Under the pieces are notes generated by a model, which was given only the letters and a program-made list of their open reading frames with translations, did no database searches and was not told the origin of the DNA. From NCBI RefSeq assembly GCF_000686845.1, contig NZ_JMLS01000032.1, forward strand, positions 1 to 64,000: a stretch of DNA of 64,000 nucleotides, in the 5' to 3' direction. Every line of letters begins with the position of its first letter. Within the stretch, counting starts at the first letter, position 1. Shown one piece after another: positions 1-6,650 of the stretch. The translations under genes and the position numbers were made by a program. This DNA is from Paenibacillus sp. UNC451MF (GTDB lineage Bacteria > Bacillota > Bacilli > Paenibacillales > NBRC-103111).

Positions 1-195
1 TTTAAAGACGGAAGCACTCTATCCATATCATATCCGATCCATTGAGGAAGCACAAAGCAGAATTGAAAATTATATCTATTTTTATAACCATCACAGACCA
101 CAAAGAAAATTAAACAAGCTGACTCCGGTAGAGTACCGGTGCCAGCTTGCAAAATAGGGTTTTTCTTAACTGTCCACTAAATTGGGTCTTGACCA
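1..195 (+). mobile_element. IS3-family insertion sequence, right end only
   Basis: This is the right-hand end of an insertion sequence whose body lies left of the window. It holds the last codons of an IS3-type transposase (stop at 155-157), a short spacer, and at 171-195 a 25-bp stretch beginning TGTCCACTAAATTGGG and ending GACCA. That matches the form of an IS3-family right inverted repeat, which ends ...CA. The left inverted repeat and any target duplication cannot be seen. Confidence 0.75.
2..157 (+). CDS. IS3-family transposase (OrfB), C-terminal fragment
   Basis: Only the last 51 codons are in the window, read in frame from base 2 to a TAG at 155-157. The residues include YFYNHHRPQRKLN followed by LTPVEYR. 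This is the signature of the C-terminal end of the DDE integrase domain of IS3-group transposases, where YN..RPH/Q..L...TP.E/Y follows the catalytic Glu. The family cuts and joins IS ends through a circular intermediate. Whether the complete element is functional cannot be judged from this fragment. Confidence 0.85.
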   Translation, partial: LKTEALYPYHIRSIEEAQSRIENYIYFYNHHRPQRKLNKLTPVEYRCQLAK

Positions 196-319
196 ATCAT
201 GAGGGGGTTTTTAAATTTACTCGAAGATTGAATCCTTCCAATCTGTTCTTCTCATCATGTATGAAAGCTGACAGTTTCCCGTATGCTAAGAAAGACCAAT
301 GAAGGGAGGGGCTTTTATT

Positions 320-634
320 ATGATTTTAAGCACAACACCGTCGATTCAAGGCAAAGAAATTGTACAGTATATTTCTATCGTGACGGGCGAAGCCATCATG
401 GGCGCTAACATCGTTCGCGATTTATTCGCTTCCATTACCGATATTGTAGGGGGGCGTTCCGGAGCGTATGAGAGCAAGCTGAAGGACGCACGCGACATTG
501 CTTTCAATGAGATGGAGTCCCAAGCGGCGCGCTTAGGGGCTAACGGCATCGTCGGCATCGATATCGACTATGAGGTGATCCGTGAAGGAATGCTGATGGT
601 GGCTGTGAGTGGCACTGCGGTTCGAGTGGAATAA
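320..634 (+). CDS. YbjQ/UPF0145 family protein
   Basis: A 104-residue protein of the YbjQ (UPF0145, 'heavy-metal-binding domain') family, close to the usual ~105 residues. Typical landmarks are visible: [13 protein letters not shown] at the start, the [12 protein letters not shown] segment, a basic/acidic helix with [15 protein letters not shown], then [14 protein letters not shown] and a final VSGTAVRV strand. Members form homopentamers in crystal structures, and the biochemical role is unsettled. The ATG at 320 was chosen because GGGAGG sits about 10 nt upstream; an in-frame ATG at 299 lies before that Shine-Dalgarno sequence. A terminator hairpin follows the stop by about 20 nt, so it is probably monocistronic. 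Confidence 0.9.
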   Translation: MILSTTPSIQGKEIVQYISIVTGEAIMGANIVRDLFASITDIVGGRSGAYESKLKDARDIAFNEMESQAARLGANGIVGIDIDYEVIREGMLMVAVSGTAVRVE

Positions 635-652
635 TAAAACGGTAAAAAAAAC

Positions 653-690
653 AGGCAGCCTACCGATTTTTTAAGGTAAGCTGCCTTTAC
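653..690 (+). terminator. Intrinsic terminator after ybjQ-like gene
   Basis: AGGCAGCCTACC pairs with GGTAAGCTGCCT across an A/T-rich loop and is followed by TTTAC. The A-run on the left side could let it work for the leftward 32-residue gene as well. Confidence 0.7.
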
Positions 691-736
691 ATTGCTATAC
701 GAATGAGAACGGCAATAGGATAACATCTTCTGCCCA

Positions 737-835
737 TTATAGCTCGAGAATACTTTGTACCAACAAAATAGGCAGAGCAGCTATGGCGATAAAGCTATAA
801 AAGAAGCCTTGTAAGAAAGAATAAAATAGTCTCAT
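737..835 (-). CDS. Predicted 32-residue single-pass membrane peptide
   Basis: A very short gene on the minus strand. ATG at 835 is preceded by GGAGGG with a 6-nt gap, an excellent ribosome binding site, and the frame stays open for 32 codons to TAA. The product begins MRLFYSFLQGFFYS and continues through FIAIAALPILLV to end in SILEL. It has one charged N-terminal residue, then a ~22-residue hydrophobic stretch, so it should sit in the membrane. No family is recognised. It faces the ybjQ-like gene and shares its terminator. The start context is the main evidence that it is translated; amino-acid conservation would settle it. Confidence 0.55.
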   Translation of the reverse strand: MRLFYSFLQGFFYSFIAIAALPILLVQSILEL

Positions 836-963
836 GTCAATCCCTCCAATGAAGTAAGTATGCTAACATTATATGCCTGAGGCCGTGGAGAAAACTTAAA
901 GGAACCTTAGGATTACATAAAGTTTTCAGAAAATTGTCACAAATGAGAGATTGCACATAAAAA

Positions 964-1207
964 GCCGCCCCTAGAGCGGCGAGTCTGTCGAGAAACCTGT
1001 TTGTTCGAGAAATTTGCTATATCGGTAGGTGGGATATGCCTCGGAGCGAATGCGTCCGCCTTTGAAATCCGCGAAAAATCCGCTAATTATTATAATCAAA
1101 TCCACGGGTTTCAACAGCGGCTGGAGGAGTGTACCCCACCGGAGTATAGTGGCAATATTTCAAGCTTCTTAGGTTTCTCGACAGACTCAGGCCGCTCTTA
1201 GAGCGGC
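964..1207. repeat. R1 element, copy A: long imperfect inverted repeat between two terminator-like hairpins
   Basis: A 244-bp foldable element. Two 17-bp hairpins (964-980 and 1191-1207, both GCCGC...GCGGC) bracket it. Just inside lie GAGTCTGTCGAGAAACCT (981-998) and its exact reverse complement (1171-1188). Further in, GGTGGG-ATGCCTC faces GAGG-ACCCCACC, and TTGAAATCCGCG (1062-1073) faces CACGGGTTTCAA (1103-1114) with one mismatch and one G-T pair. On the minus strand the left hairpin is followed by a T-run, so it can terminate the LysM gene whose stop is only 8 bp away. Related copies lie at 38573-38732 and 55444-55640. Short open frames inside it are not credible genes. Confidence 0.75.
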
Positions 1208-1215
1208 ACAGACCA

Positions 1216-1767
1216 TCAACAGGAATAAAAACCGGAGAATGGAGCTGACGAGTTATCGTTTCGAGGCATGGGCTGGGGTGACATCGTAGCGTTTGAAGAC
1301 TGCTGCATGGTATACGCTGAATTTGTATTAGGTAATTGCTGCATAGAATAAGTAGGTGTGGCATAAGGAACGGACGGTGTAGAATAAGGAGAGATGGCTT
1401 CGTTTGGTGACATCTCTTTTTCTAAGTACATTTTATGGCAGTACATGTTGTCCATACGAGGAATATTGACAACAGAGCCCGGAGCCAGTTCATTTGTTGT
1501 GGGAAGATGGCTGTTCACCGCCTCAAGTATGGGTTTCGGTACGTTGTAGGCTCTGGCCAAGGATTGCATGGAGTCACCGACCTGACAATGGTGCTGGGCA
1601 TAAAGGTTAGGATTACGCCCTTCTCCTTCTTCCCCTCTGAAGAACGGAAAGAAGAAAGGAGAAATGAAGAAAAACGGGAAAAAGCGACGGCGCGGGAAAA
1701 AGAAAGGATTGAAAAAAGGCGGGGGGAAAAAACCACCATGCGGGAATCCGAAAGCTCGTTGATCCAT
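1216..1767 (-). CDS. LysM-domain protein, probable spore-associated
   Basis: 183 residues in three parts. Residues 1-45 are almost only Phe, Pro, Gly and Arg with no cleavable signal peptide. Residues ~56-105 form one LysM domain (YAQHHCQVGDSMQSLARAYNV ... PGSVVNIPRM), which binds N-acetylglucosamine-containing polymers such as cortex or peptidoglycan. Residues ~120-183 are a low-complexity Ser/Pro/Thr/Asn/Met/Gln tail with repeated YSMQQ/YTMQQ motifs. Mother-cell LysM coat proteins such as SafA also lack signal peptides and carry disordered tails, so a coat or cortex-interface role is inferred. ATG at 1767 has GGAGGT 7 nt upstream. Repeat element R1-A begins right after the stop. Confidence 0.7.
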   Translation of the reverse strand: MDQRAFGFPHGGFFPPPFFNPFFFPRRRFFPFFFISPFFFPFFRGEEGEGRNPNLYAQHHCQVGDSMQSLARAYNVPKPILEAVNSHLPTTNELAPGSVVNIPRMDNMYCHKMYLEKEMSPNEAISPYSTPSVPYATPTYSMQQLPNTNSAYTMQQSSNATMSPQPMPRNDNSSAPFSGFYSC

Positions 1768-1978
1768 AACGGTACCTCCGTGCAGTAATATAGTCTTTTG
1801 ACCCTGTATTGTATGGAATCTAGGCGCACTTGGTCACTGCCTGATGTGGACTACTAATGTATGATTGTTAGGAAACTTTAAGGAAAACTAAAGATATTCA
1901 CGTGGTTATCTAAAATTTGTTTAAATACTATTTGTCATAATGACCTTATATAGAAGCATTTGGTAAAGGGGGATCGCT

Positions 1979-2350
1979 ATGGCAAAAGTAATGGTGGTGG
2001 ACGATGCCGCATTTATGCGGATGGTGCTGAAGACGATGCTGACGGAAGAGGGGCACGAGGTTGTCGCCGAAGCAGCAAATGGACTTGAAGCGGTGCAGGC
2101 TTATGCAACGGTGAAACCGGATTTGGTGACGATGGACATTACAATGCCTGAGTTGGACGGTGTTGGAGCTGTGAAAGAAATCCATAAGATCGATCCAGGA
2201 GCCAAAATTATTATGTGCTCTGCGATGGGGCAGAAGGCAATGGTAGTAGAGGCCATAACGTCCGGGGCCAAAGATTTTGTCGTGAAGCCGTTCCAAAAGG
2301 AACGTGTTATTGAATCGGTTAATAAAGTTTTAGGTATAAACACACCATAA
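1979..2350 (+). CDS. cheY: CheY-like single-domain response regulator
   Basis: A 123-residue stand-alone receiver domain. The acidic pocket D8-D9, the phosphorylation site D53 (TMDITMP), the switch Ser81 (MCSAMGQ) and the conserved Lys103 (VVKPF) are all present, so it should accept phosphate from a histidine kinase. The sequence is of the Firmicutes CheY type that acts on the flagellar switch. It is monocistronic here, with its own terminator and no kinase, cheA or flagellar gene nearby, so its partner is elsewhere. The gene symbol rests on sequence type only; an orphan signalling or sporulation (Spo0F-like) role is possible. Confidence 0.85.
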   Translation: MAKVMVVDDAAFMRMVLKTMLTEEGHEVVAEAANGLEAVQAYATVKPDLVTMDITMPELDGVGAVKEIHKIDPGAKIIMCSAMGQKAMVVEAITSGAKDFVVKPFQKERVIESVNKVLGINTP

Positions 2351-2352
2351 GG

Positions 2353-2392
2353 TGAACCTCCATACCGCAATGCGGTGAATGGGGGTTTTTTA
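2353..2392 (+). terminator. Intrinsic terminator after cheY-like gene
   Basis: AACCTCCAT pairs with ATGGGGGTT around an inner ACCGCAATGCGGT hairpin and is followed by six T. Confidence 0.75.
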
Positions 2393-2395
2393 GTA

Positions 2396-2437
2396 TAAAA
2401 AAAGCATCCATTGGCTTTATTAAAGCCTTGGATGCTT
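2396..2437 (-). terminator. Intrinsic terminator for the DUF1904 gene
   Basis: On the minus strand AAGCATCCA pairs with TGGATGCTT around GGCTTTAATAAAGCC, followed by a run of seven T. Confidence 0.8.
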
Positions 2438-2462
2438 GCGTTCTACGCTGGTTTCCTTGCTT

Positions 2463-2834
2463 CTATGAACTGATTCCCTGGAAGGAAGCTTCTCCGGAAG
2501 GACCGTAGGTTTGACCGGAGGAGACAAGAGGCTCTCCGCCTTTATAATAAAGATGAGGGTTTAAAATAACGAAAAAAAGATGGACCTGATCATAGCCGCA
2601 ATCCTGCAGCAATCGGTTCAGCTTAGCTGCTACGGCATCGTGAACCTCTTGTTTGCGTGGAAACATGAGGATCTCTACGCTTAGCGGAACCTGCGTGATG
2701 GCTTCGCTCAGCAATGACTCAATCTTCACCTTTTCCTTGGCAATGCTGACAATTTGGGCGAAATCTTCCACAACCTGTGGAGCTATAGATCTAAGAAAAT
2801 CGCTGGGAAAACCTTTGAAACGTAAATAAGGCAT
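2463..2834 (-). CDS. DUF1904 family protein
   Basis: A 123-residue soluble protein starting MPYLRFKGF. It has the tautomerase/macrophage-inhibitory-factor-like layout of DUF1904: an N-terminal beta strand, a helix with VEDFAQIVSIAKEKVKIE, a strand VEILMFPRKQ, a long helix and a last strand VHLFFVILNP. Function is unknown. The start at 2834 was preferred to an upstream start because AGGGAG lies 9 nt before this ATG and Met-Pro-x-Leu/Ile is the usual beginning of this fold. The proline after Met is the catalytic base in true tautomerases, so enzymatic activity is conceivable but not shown. Confidence 0.75.
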   Translation of the reverse strand: MPYLRFKGFPSDFLRSIAPQVVEDFAQIVSIAKEKVKIESLLSEAITQVPLSVEILMFPRKQEVHDAVAAKLNRLLQDCGYDQVHLFFVILNPHLYYKGGEPLVSSGQTYGPSGEASFQGISS

Positions 2835-2951
2835 GGTGTATGTCTCCCTTATATTACAATATATAAAAGCAGCATGCAGATGCAGCCGCAAGTTCTGGCG
2901 AGCTTCAGTTCGAACAATCGATTAATACATTGTGAAGTTTTTCACTATTGA

Positions 2952-2975
2952 TTATATGTACATTTTTACATATAA
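2952..2975. promoter_or_regulatory. ATGT-N8-ACAT dyad, candidate PadR operator
   Basis: TTATATGTA (2952-2960) and TACATATAA (2967-2975) form a perfect 9-bp inverted repeat. Its core is ATGT-N8-ACAT, the dyad reported for PadR-family operators. It lies 70 bp before the padR-like start codon, in AT-rich DNA suited to a promoter, so autorepression is the simple reading. Confidence 0.55.
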
Positions 2976-3045
2976 TAGGCACGAGAAAATAATACTACGG
3001 TTCCATTCATCTGTCAACTGAGGGACCGACTCACATGGAGGGGCC

Positions 3046-3624
3046 ATGAACACTCTTTCTTACGGACTGCTAGCTCTGTTATCGCAGGGGCCATGCACAG
3101 GCTATGAGCTCATGCTGCAGATTCAACCCGTTTGGCAAGCTAAGCATAGTCAAATATACCCGCTGCTGGCAAAAATGGAGCAGAACGGCCTTATTCATTT
3201 TGTCGCCGTGCCCCAAAAGGAAAAGCCGGATAAAAAAGTTTATTCGATTACGGAGCTTGGCATTGCGGAGCTTCAGCGGTGGATACCGGAATCAACCTCG
3301 GAGCCAGTGAAGCGGGATGAGCTGCTGCTTAAGCTATATGGCATTTGGCTTGCAGAACCAGATAAGACGAAGTCTTTATTTGAGGAACGTCTGCAGATTT
3401 TCAGCAAGAAAAAGGAGAAAATGAAAGGATTCCTTGAAGAGCTGAGTCAAAGAAACTTAAAGGATGGAGGCAATCAGAGCTTTCGATCAGCATCCTTCGG
3501 AAAATATATCTTACTAAAACGTGCCATGGATAACGCTCAAATGGAGATCGAATGGTGTAAGTGGGTGATCCAAATGCTGGATGAAGAAGGCAGCTCTTTC
3601 AGCAGTGAGCACATGGAGGAGTAG
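3046..3624 (+). CDS. PadR-family transcriptional regulator
   Basis: 192 residues. Residues 1-80 form the PadR winged helix-turn-helix (LSYGLLALLSQGPCTGYEL ... QIYPLLAKMEQNGLI ... KKVYSITELGIAEL). Residues ~95-180 form the helical Vir_act_alpha_C-type dimerisation domain (KRDELLLKLYGIW ... ILLKRAMDNAQMEIEWCKWVIQ). Such proteins usually repress an adjacent detoxification or transport gene and respond to small phenolic or hydrophobic ligands. No such target is adjacent, so it may act in trans. GGAGG precedes ATG 3046. A dyad with PadR-operator spacing lies upstream and a strong terminator follows. Confidence 0.9.
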   Translation: MNTLSYGLLALLSQGPCTGYELMLQIQPVWQAKHSQIYPLLAKMEQNGLIHFVAVPQKEKPDKKVYSITELGIAELQRWIPESTSEPVKRDELLLKLYGIWLAEPDKTKSLFEERLQIFSKKKEKMKGFLEELSQRNLKDGGNQSFRSASFGKYILLKRAMDNAQMEIEWCKWVIQMLDEEGSSFSSEHMEE

Positions 3625-3654
3625 CTTAGGCTGATGCTAATTGTGGTGAAAATG

Positions 3655-3700
3655 AAAAAAGATCGACCTTATCGTCTAGCGATTAGGGTCGATCTTTTTT
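3655..3700. terminator. Bidirectional terminator between padR and the CDGSH-like mini gene
   Basis: AAAAAAGATCGACC pairs with GGTCGATCTTTTTT. It is symmetric enough to stop transcription from both sides. Confidence 0.85.
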
Positions 3701-3719
3701 ATATAAGGTTCATATAAGA

Positions 3720-3797
3720 TTATTTGTCTTTTTTAGCGTGGGTACCGTCACAGTTGCCGTTAGAGTTTTGAGTGTTGCCGCAAGCACATTTAGCCAT
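3720..3797 (-). CDS. 25-residue Cys-rich CDGSH-like mini protein
   Basis: A minus-strand gene with an optimal ribosome binding site: AGGAGG, 8 nt, ATG at 3797. The product is MAKCACGNTQNSNGNCDGTH followed by AKKDK. It closely follows the CDGSH iron-sulfur motif C-x-C-x2-(S/T)-x3-P-x-C-D-G-(S/A/T)-H: C4-x-C6-x2-T9 ... C16-D-G-T-H20, with one extra residue and no proline. In CDGSH proteins the three Cys and one His bind a 2Fe-2S cluster. Whether a 25-residue chain can do so alone is open; it might dimerise or bind Zn or Fe. It has its own sigma-A-like promoter and a possible Fur box upstream, and shares the padR terminator. Confidence 0.65.
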   Translation of the reverse strand: MAKCACGNTQNSNGNCDGTHAKKDK

Positions 3798-3837
3798 GGT
3801 GGGAACCTCCTTTTGTTTTATGAACTTGTATGATCCA

Positions 3838-3866
3838 AGTATAGTCTATATACTTACATTTGTAAA
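3838..3866 (-). promoter_or_regulatory. Sigma-A-type promoter for the CDGSH-like mini gene
   Basis: On the minus strand TTTACA (3861-3866), a 17-bp spacer and TATACT (3838-3843) stand about 40 bp before the start codon at 3797. Confidence 0.6.
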
Positions 3867-3889
3867 GTTGGTTATTAAAAATAAGTAAA

Positions 3890-3904
3890 TGAAAATGATT
3901 ATCC
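3890..3904. promoter_or_regulatory. Possible Fur-type (7-1-7) box
   Basis: TGAAAATGATTATCC matches the Bacillus 7-1-7 consensus TGATAAT-N-ATTATCA at 12 of 14 positions. It lies 24 bp upstream of the -35 of the CDGSH-like gene. The position is not classical for repression, so this is tentative; PerR or Zur boxes look similar. Confidence 0.35.
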
Positions 3905-3994
3905 TTCTCAAATGATGGGGATAGAAGGAGCCGCAGGCTCATTTCTCCGTTGCAGGTGATCATTTATCCAGAATCCAAGGGACTGAGCGTGCCT

Positions 3995-4023
3995 TTGCTG
4001 GTTTTTTATGCTATGGTTAATAA
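3995..4023 (+). promoter_or_regulatory. Candidate promoter for fructokinase gene
   Basis: TTGCTG, a 17-bp spacer and TAATAA, ending about 57 bp before the ATG at 4081. Confidence 0.4.
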
Positions 4024-4080
4024 AGAAAATTTGTGCAAGCCAATGGCTAAATCCATGTGATTTGAAGTGAGGGTAGAAGG

Positions 4081-5052
4081 ATGAACGATCGTACGATGAT
4101 TGTCTGTTTGGGCGAGCTTTTGATTGATTTTGTGCCTGAGGAGAGCGGCCAGCCTCTAGAGCAGGTGCCGGCTTTTCAGAGGGCAGCGGGTGGTGCTCCT
4201 GCTAATGTAGCTGCGGCAGTAGCGAAATTGGGCGGATATTCCCGTTTTATCGGGAAAGTTGGTAATGATGCTTTCGGCCGTTATTTGCGAAGCACGCTTA
4301 TTGAAGCGGGGGTAGAGGCAGCGCTAGTAGAGACGGATGCAGCACGAACAGGCCTGGCTTTTGTATCCCTCCGTAAAGACGGAGAGAGGGACTTTTTGTT
4401 CTTTCGCGAGCCAGCTGCAGATATGCTGCTGGAACCATCGGAGCTAAATGACGAGTGGCTGGAGGATGCCGCTATCTATCATTTTGGCTCGATATCCTTA
4501 ATCAGTGAGTCGAGTCGTGCAGCAACGCTGGAAGCAGCCCGTAAGGTCAAAGAGTCCGGTGGAATCATTTCATACGATCCGAATCTGCGACCAGCGTTAT
4601 GGCCCGATGAGGAAACGATGCGGCAGGAGGTGCTCCGTCACATTGCTTTAGCTGATGTTGTCAAAGTCAGCGAAGAAGAAGCGGCGTTTCTCCTAGATAT
4701 GGAGCCTGCTGAAGCGGTACACCAGCTGTTGATGATGGGCACGAAGGCGGTTGTAGTAACACGGGGCGAGGAAGGGTGCTTCGTCGTTACACGCAATGCC
4801 ATGACATTGGTGCCCGGCTTTAGGGTGAAGGCTGTGGATACGACGGGAGCAGGAGATAGCTTCGTTGGTGCCATGCTCTATAAACTGGTGGAATGTGGAT
4901 TGACGGCTGACGGTTTGGAGAACTTCTTCTCCGACGAAGGGGCTGTATCGGATATATTTAAATTCGCCAACAAGGTCGGGGCGGTTACGACGACACGCAG
5001 GGGAGCTATACCTGCTCTTCCGACTCTGGCGGAAATTGAAGCTTTGCAGTAA
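4081..5052 (+). CDS. scrK: Fructokinase (PfkB family)
   Basis: 323 residues, normal for ribokinase/PfkB fructokinases, which phosphorylate fructose with ATP to fructose 6-phosphate. The N-terminal GELLIDFVPEE, the sugar-binding GG-x-APANVAAAVAKLGG signature (~res 38-56) and the C-terminal anion-hole/catalytic DTTGAGDSFVGAMLYK (~res 251-266; catalytic Asp in GAGD) are all present. The order of motifs fits ScrK rather than ribokinase or 1-phosphofructokinase, but substrate cannot be fixed by reading alone. It is monocistronic, with a promoter-like pair upstream and a terminator just after the stop. No sucrose uptake gene is nearby. Confidence 0.85.
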   Translation: MNDRTMIVCLGELLIDFVPEESGQPLEQVPAFQRAAGGAPANVAAAVAKLGGYSRFIGKVGNDAFGRYLRSTLIEAGVEAALVETDAARTGLAFVSLRKDGERDFLFFREPAADMLLEPSELNDEWLEDAAIYHFGSISLISESSRAATLEAARKVKESGGIISYDPNLRPALWPDEETMRQEVLRHIALADVVKVSEEEAAFLLDMEPAEAVHQLLMMGTKAVVVTRGEEGCFVVTRNAMTLVPGFRVKAVDTTGAGDSFVGAMLYKLVECGLTADGLENFFSDEGAVSDIFKFANKVGAVTTTRRGAIPALPTLAEIEALQ

Positions 5053-5061
5053 GAACAAAGG

Positions 5062-5095
5062 AGGCCAGCTAATAAGCGATGGCCTCTTTATTTAT
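5062..5095. terminator. Terminator between scrK and the methyltransferase gene
   Basis: GAGGCCA pairs with TGGCCTC, then TTTATTTATTT. It serves scrK; the convergent methyltransferase gene ends only a few bases away. Confidence 0.7.
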
Positions 5096-5105
5096 TTCAT
5101 GAGCT

Positions 5106-5792
5106 TCAAGGCTTGATGAGCTTTTTGCCAACTGCGCCGAAAAGAGAGGGAAGCTGATCAACAGACGAATTCAGCCTTTCCGGTTCATCTATCCGGATTA
5201 AAGAAAAGCCTGCTTCCATAAAATCATTAATATAAGTCGCAATTGGCCTATGAAAAGCACCCAGCGTGGAACGGATTGTTCCTGTCCCCGCAGATTTCCA
5301 AAATTGAGGTGCATATTGTAATACCTTACGTGATCCATCGCCTAACGGATGGCTGAAAGGTGATTGAAAGCAGGGATGCATTATGACCCAGATCATGATG
5401 CCATTCGGCTTTAATATGCGGTGGCATGCATGGAAGACGCTGCGATGATCGGGGACATCCATTAACATGACGCTTGAAACCACATAATCATATGCTGCAT
5501 CTGGAATGTGCTTCAATTCCATAGCATCATCCTGAACCCATGTCACAGGGGTTGTCTTCTCCTGCGCGTACTTCAGCAAAGCTCCGCTAAGATCAACCCC
5601 GGTTACATCGGCCCCTAACAGAGCTAATCTGGAACTAAGCTCCCCCTGTCCGCATCCGACATCGCATATTTTCCGTTCGTGAAGATCGGACAGCGCTTCT
5701 AACTGCCCGATAATGTAACGATAGGCATTTTCAGGGCCTCCATTTTGCACCATTTCATGGTATTGCTCCGCAAATGAGTCATATTGGGACAT
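5106..5792 (-). CDS. Class I SAM-dependent methyltransferase
   Basis: 228 residues. The Rossmann methyltransferase core shows motif I CDVGCGQGELSSRLA (~res 45-59), the acidic motif II VTGVDLSGALL, then VQDDAMELKH and YDYVVSSVMLMDVPD, and a motif-V-like RILKPNGIMIWVIMHP. This is the Methyltransf_11/25 type that acts on small molecules; the substrate is unknown. The ATG at 5792 is chosen over an upstream TTG because GAAGGGGAG lies 5-10 nt before it. It is a single gene, convergent with scrK. Confidence 0.8.
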   Translation of the reverse strand: MSQYDSFAEQYHEMVQNGGPENAYRYIIGQLEALSDLHERKICDVGCGQGELSSRLALLGADVTGVDLSGALLKYAQEKTTPVTWVQDDAMELKHIPDAAYDYVVSSVMLMDVPDHRSVFHACHRILKPNGIMIWVIMHPCFQSPFSHPLGDGSRKVLQYAPQFWKSAGTGTIRSTLGAFHRPIATYINDFMEAGFSLIRIDEPERLNSSVDQLPSLFGAVGKKLIKP

Positions 5793-5920
5793 GCTTAGGC
5801 TCCCCTTCAATAAGTTGTTATAAGTCCTTCATTTTCAACTATTATACCTCTTGGAATGTTTGGTAATAATATCCAAAATAGCTAGATTCGTTCTCGCTAT
5901 TAGATGGTTTTAATTATAAT

Positions 5921-5972
5921 AAAAAGACCGCTCCTATCTATCCTTTCAATGAAAGGCAGGGGCGATCTTCTT
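5921..5972 (-). terminator. Terminator after the GNAT gene
   Basis: Read leftward, AGATCGCCCCTGCC pairs (with G-T pairs) with GGAGCGGTCT and ends in TTTTT. Confidence 0.6.
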
Positions 5973-5988
5973 CTAATTTTTGCAGAGA

Positions 5989-6429
5989 CTATAGTGTTTT
6001 TTTCATACGGACATGAGGAATACCTGCATCGAGGAAAGTTTCCGTCGATATAGTGACATAGCCGAGTTTGCGGTAAAATACCTCTGCTTGACACTGTGCA
6101 TCAAGAAGGGTATAAGCATATCCCGCACGGCGGGCTTCGTCCTCCAATGCGAGAACGACAGTCTTACCTGCGCCCGTACCGCGAGACGCTTTGAGAACAG
6201 CAATTCGCTGCAGTTTCATGGTGTCGTCCGTATAAGGGCGCATCCTACCGGTAGCTAATGGCTGATCGTCTTGCTGCACCAACACGTGGTAGCAGGAATC
6301 CGGGGATTCATCGAACTCATCGATTTCTAAGCTTTCATCGACTTCCTGCTCTTGGACGAAAACTTCTTTTCTTATGTCAAGACACTGGTTAAGCTGTTCT
6401 CGGGTCGTTACGTGGATGATTTGTTTCAT
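5989..6429 (-). CDS. GNAT-family N-acetyltransferase (YjcF/ElaA type)
   Basis: 146 residues, the size of a single GNAT domain. The N-terminal signature IRKEVFVQEQEVDESLEIDEFDE is typical of the YjcF/ElaA subgroup. It is followed by QPLATGRMRPY, the KLQRIAVLKASRGTGAG acetyl-CoA pyrophosphate loop (motif A, Q/RxxGxG/A-like) and the C-terminal AEVFYRKLGYVTIS motif B. It should transfer an acetyl group from acetyl-CoA to an unidentified amine. ATG at 6429 has AAGGAG upstream. It is monocistronic with its own terminator. Confidence 0.85.
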   Translation of the reverse strand: MKQIIHVTTREQLNQCLDIRKEVFVQEQEVDESLEIDEFDESPDSCYHVLVQQDDQPLATGRMRPYTDDTMKLQRIAVLKASRGTGAGKTVVLALEDEARRAGYAYTLLDAQCQAEVFYRKLGYVTISTETFLDAGIPHVRMKKTL

Positions 6430-6561
6430 TGCCAGCTCTCCTTCTTCATAGAACTTCTTAGGGGATTAATAACATCTAATTATCATGACATGAACCAGGC
6501 ATCTCGTCAAATTCAGTCTGACATTTCAACGTGCAGACGGGGTGTTATATCAATGCTTTCT

Positions 6562-6590
6562 TTGCAACGTGGAAAGCAGTCCGATACAAT
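6562..6590 (+). promoter_or_regulatory. Sigma-A-type promoter for the His-rich protein gene
   Basis: TTGCAA, a 17-bp spacer, TACAAT; the start codon follows at 6651. Confidence 0.55.
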
Positions 6591-6650
6591 AAAGAGAGTT
6601 CATGAACGAAAACATCCAGCGGTTGGATGAATAGGAGGGGAGCGGATACG

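Noticed and set aside
1001-1201. Open frame of 66 codons
   Set aside because: It lies wholly inside the R1 inverted-repeat element, has no ribosome binding site, and the equivalent frame is broken in the other copies.
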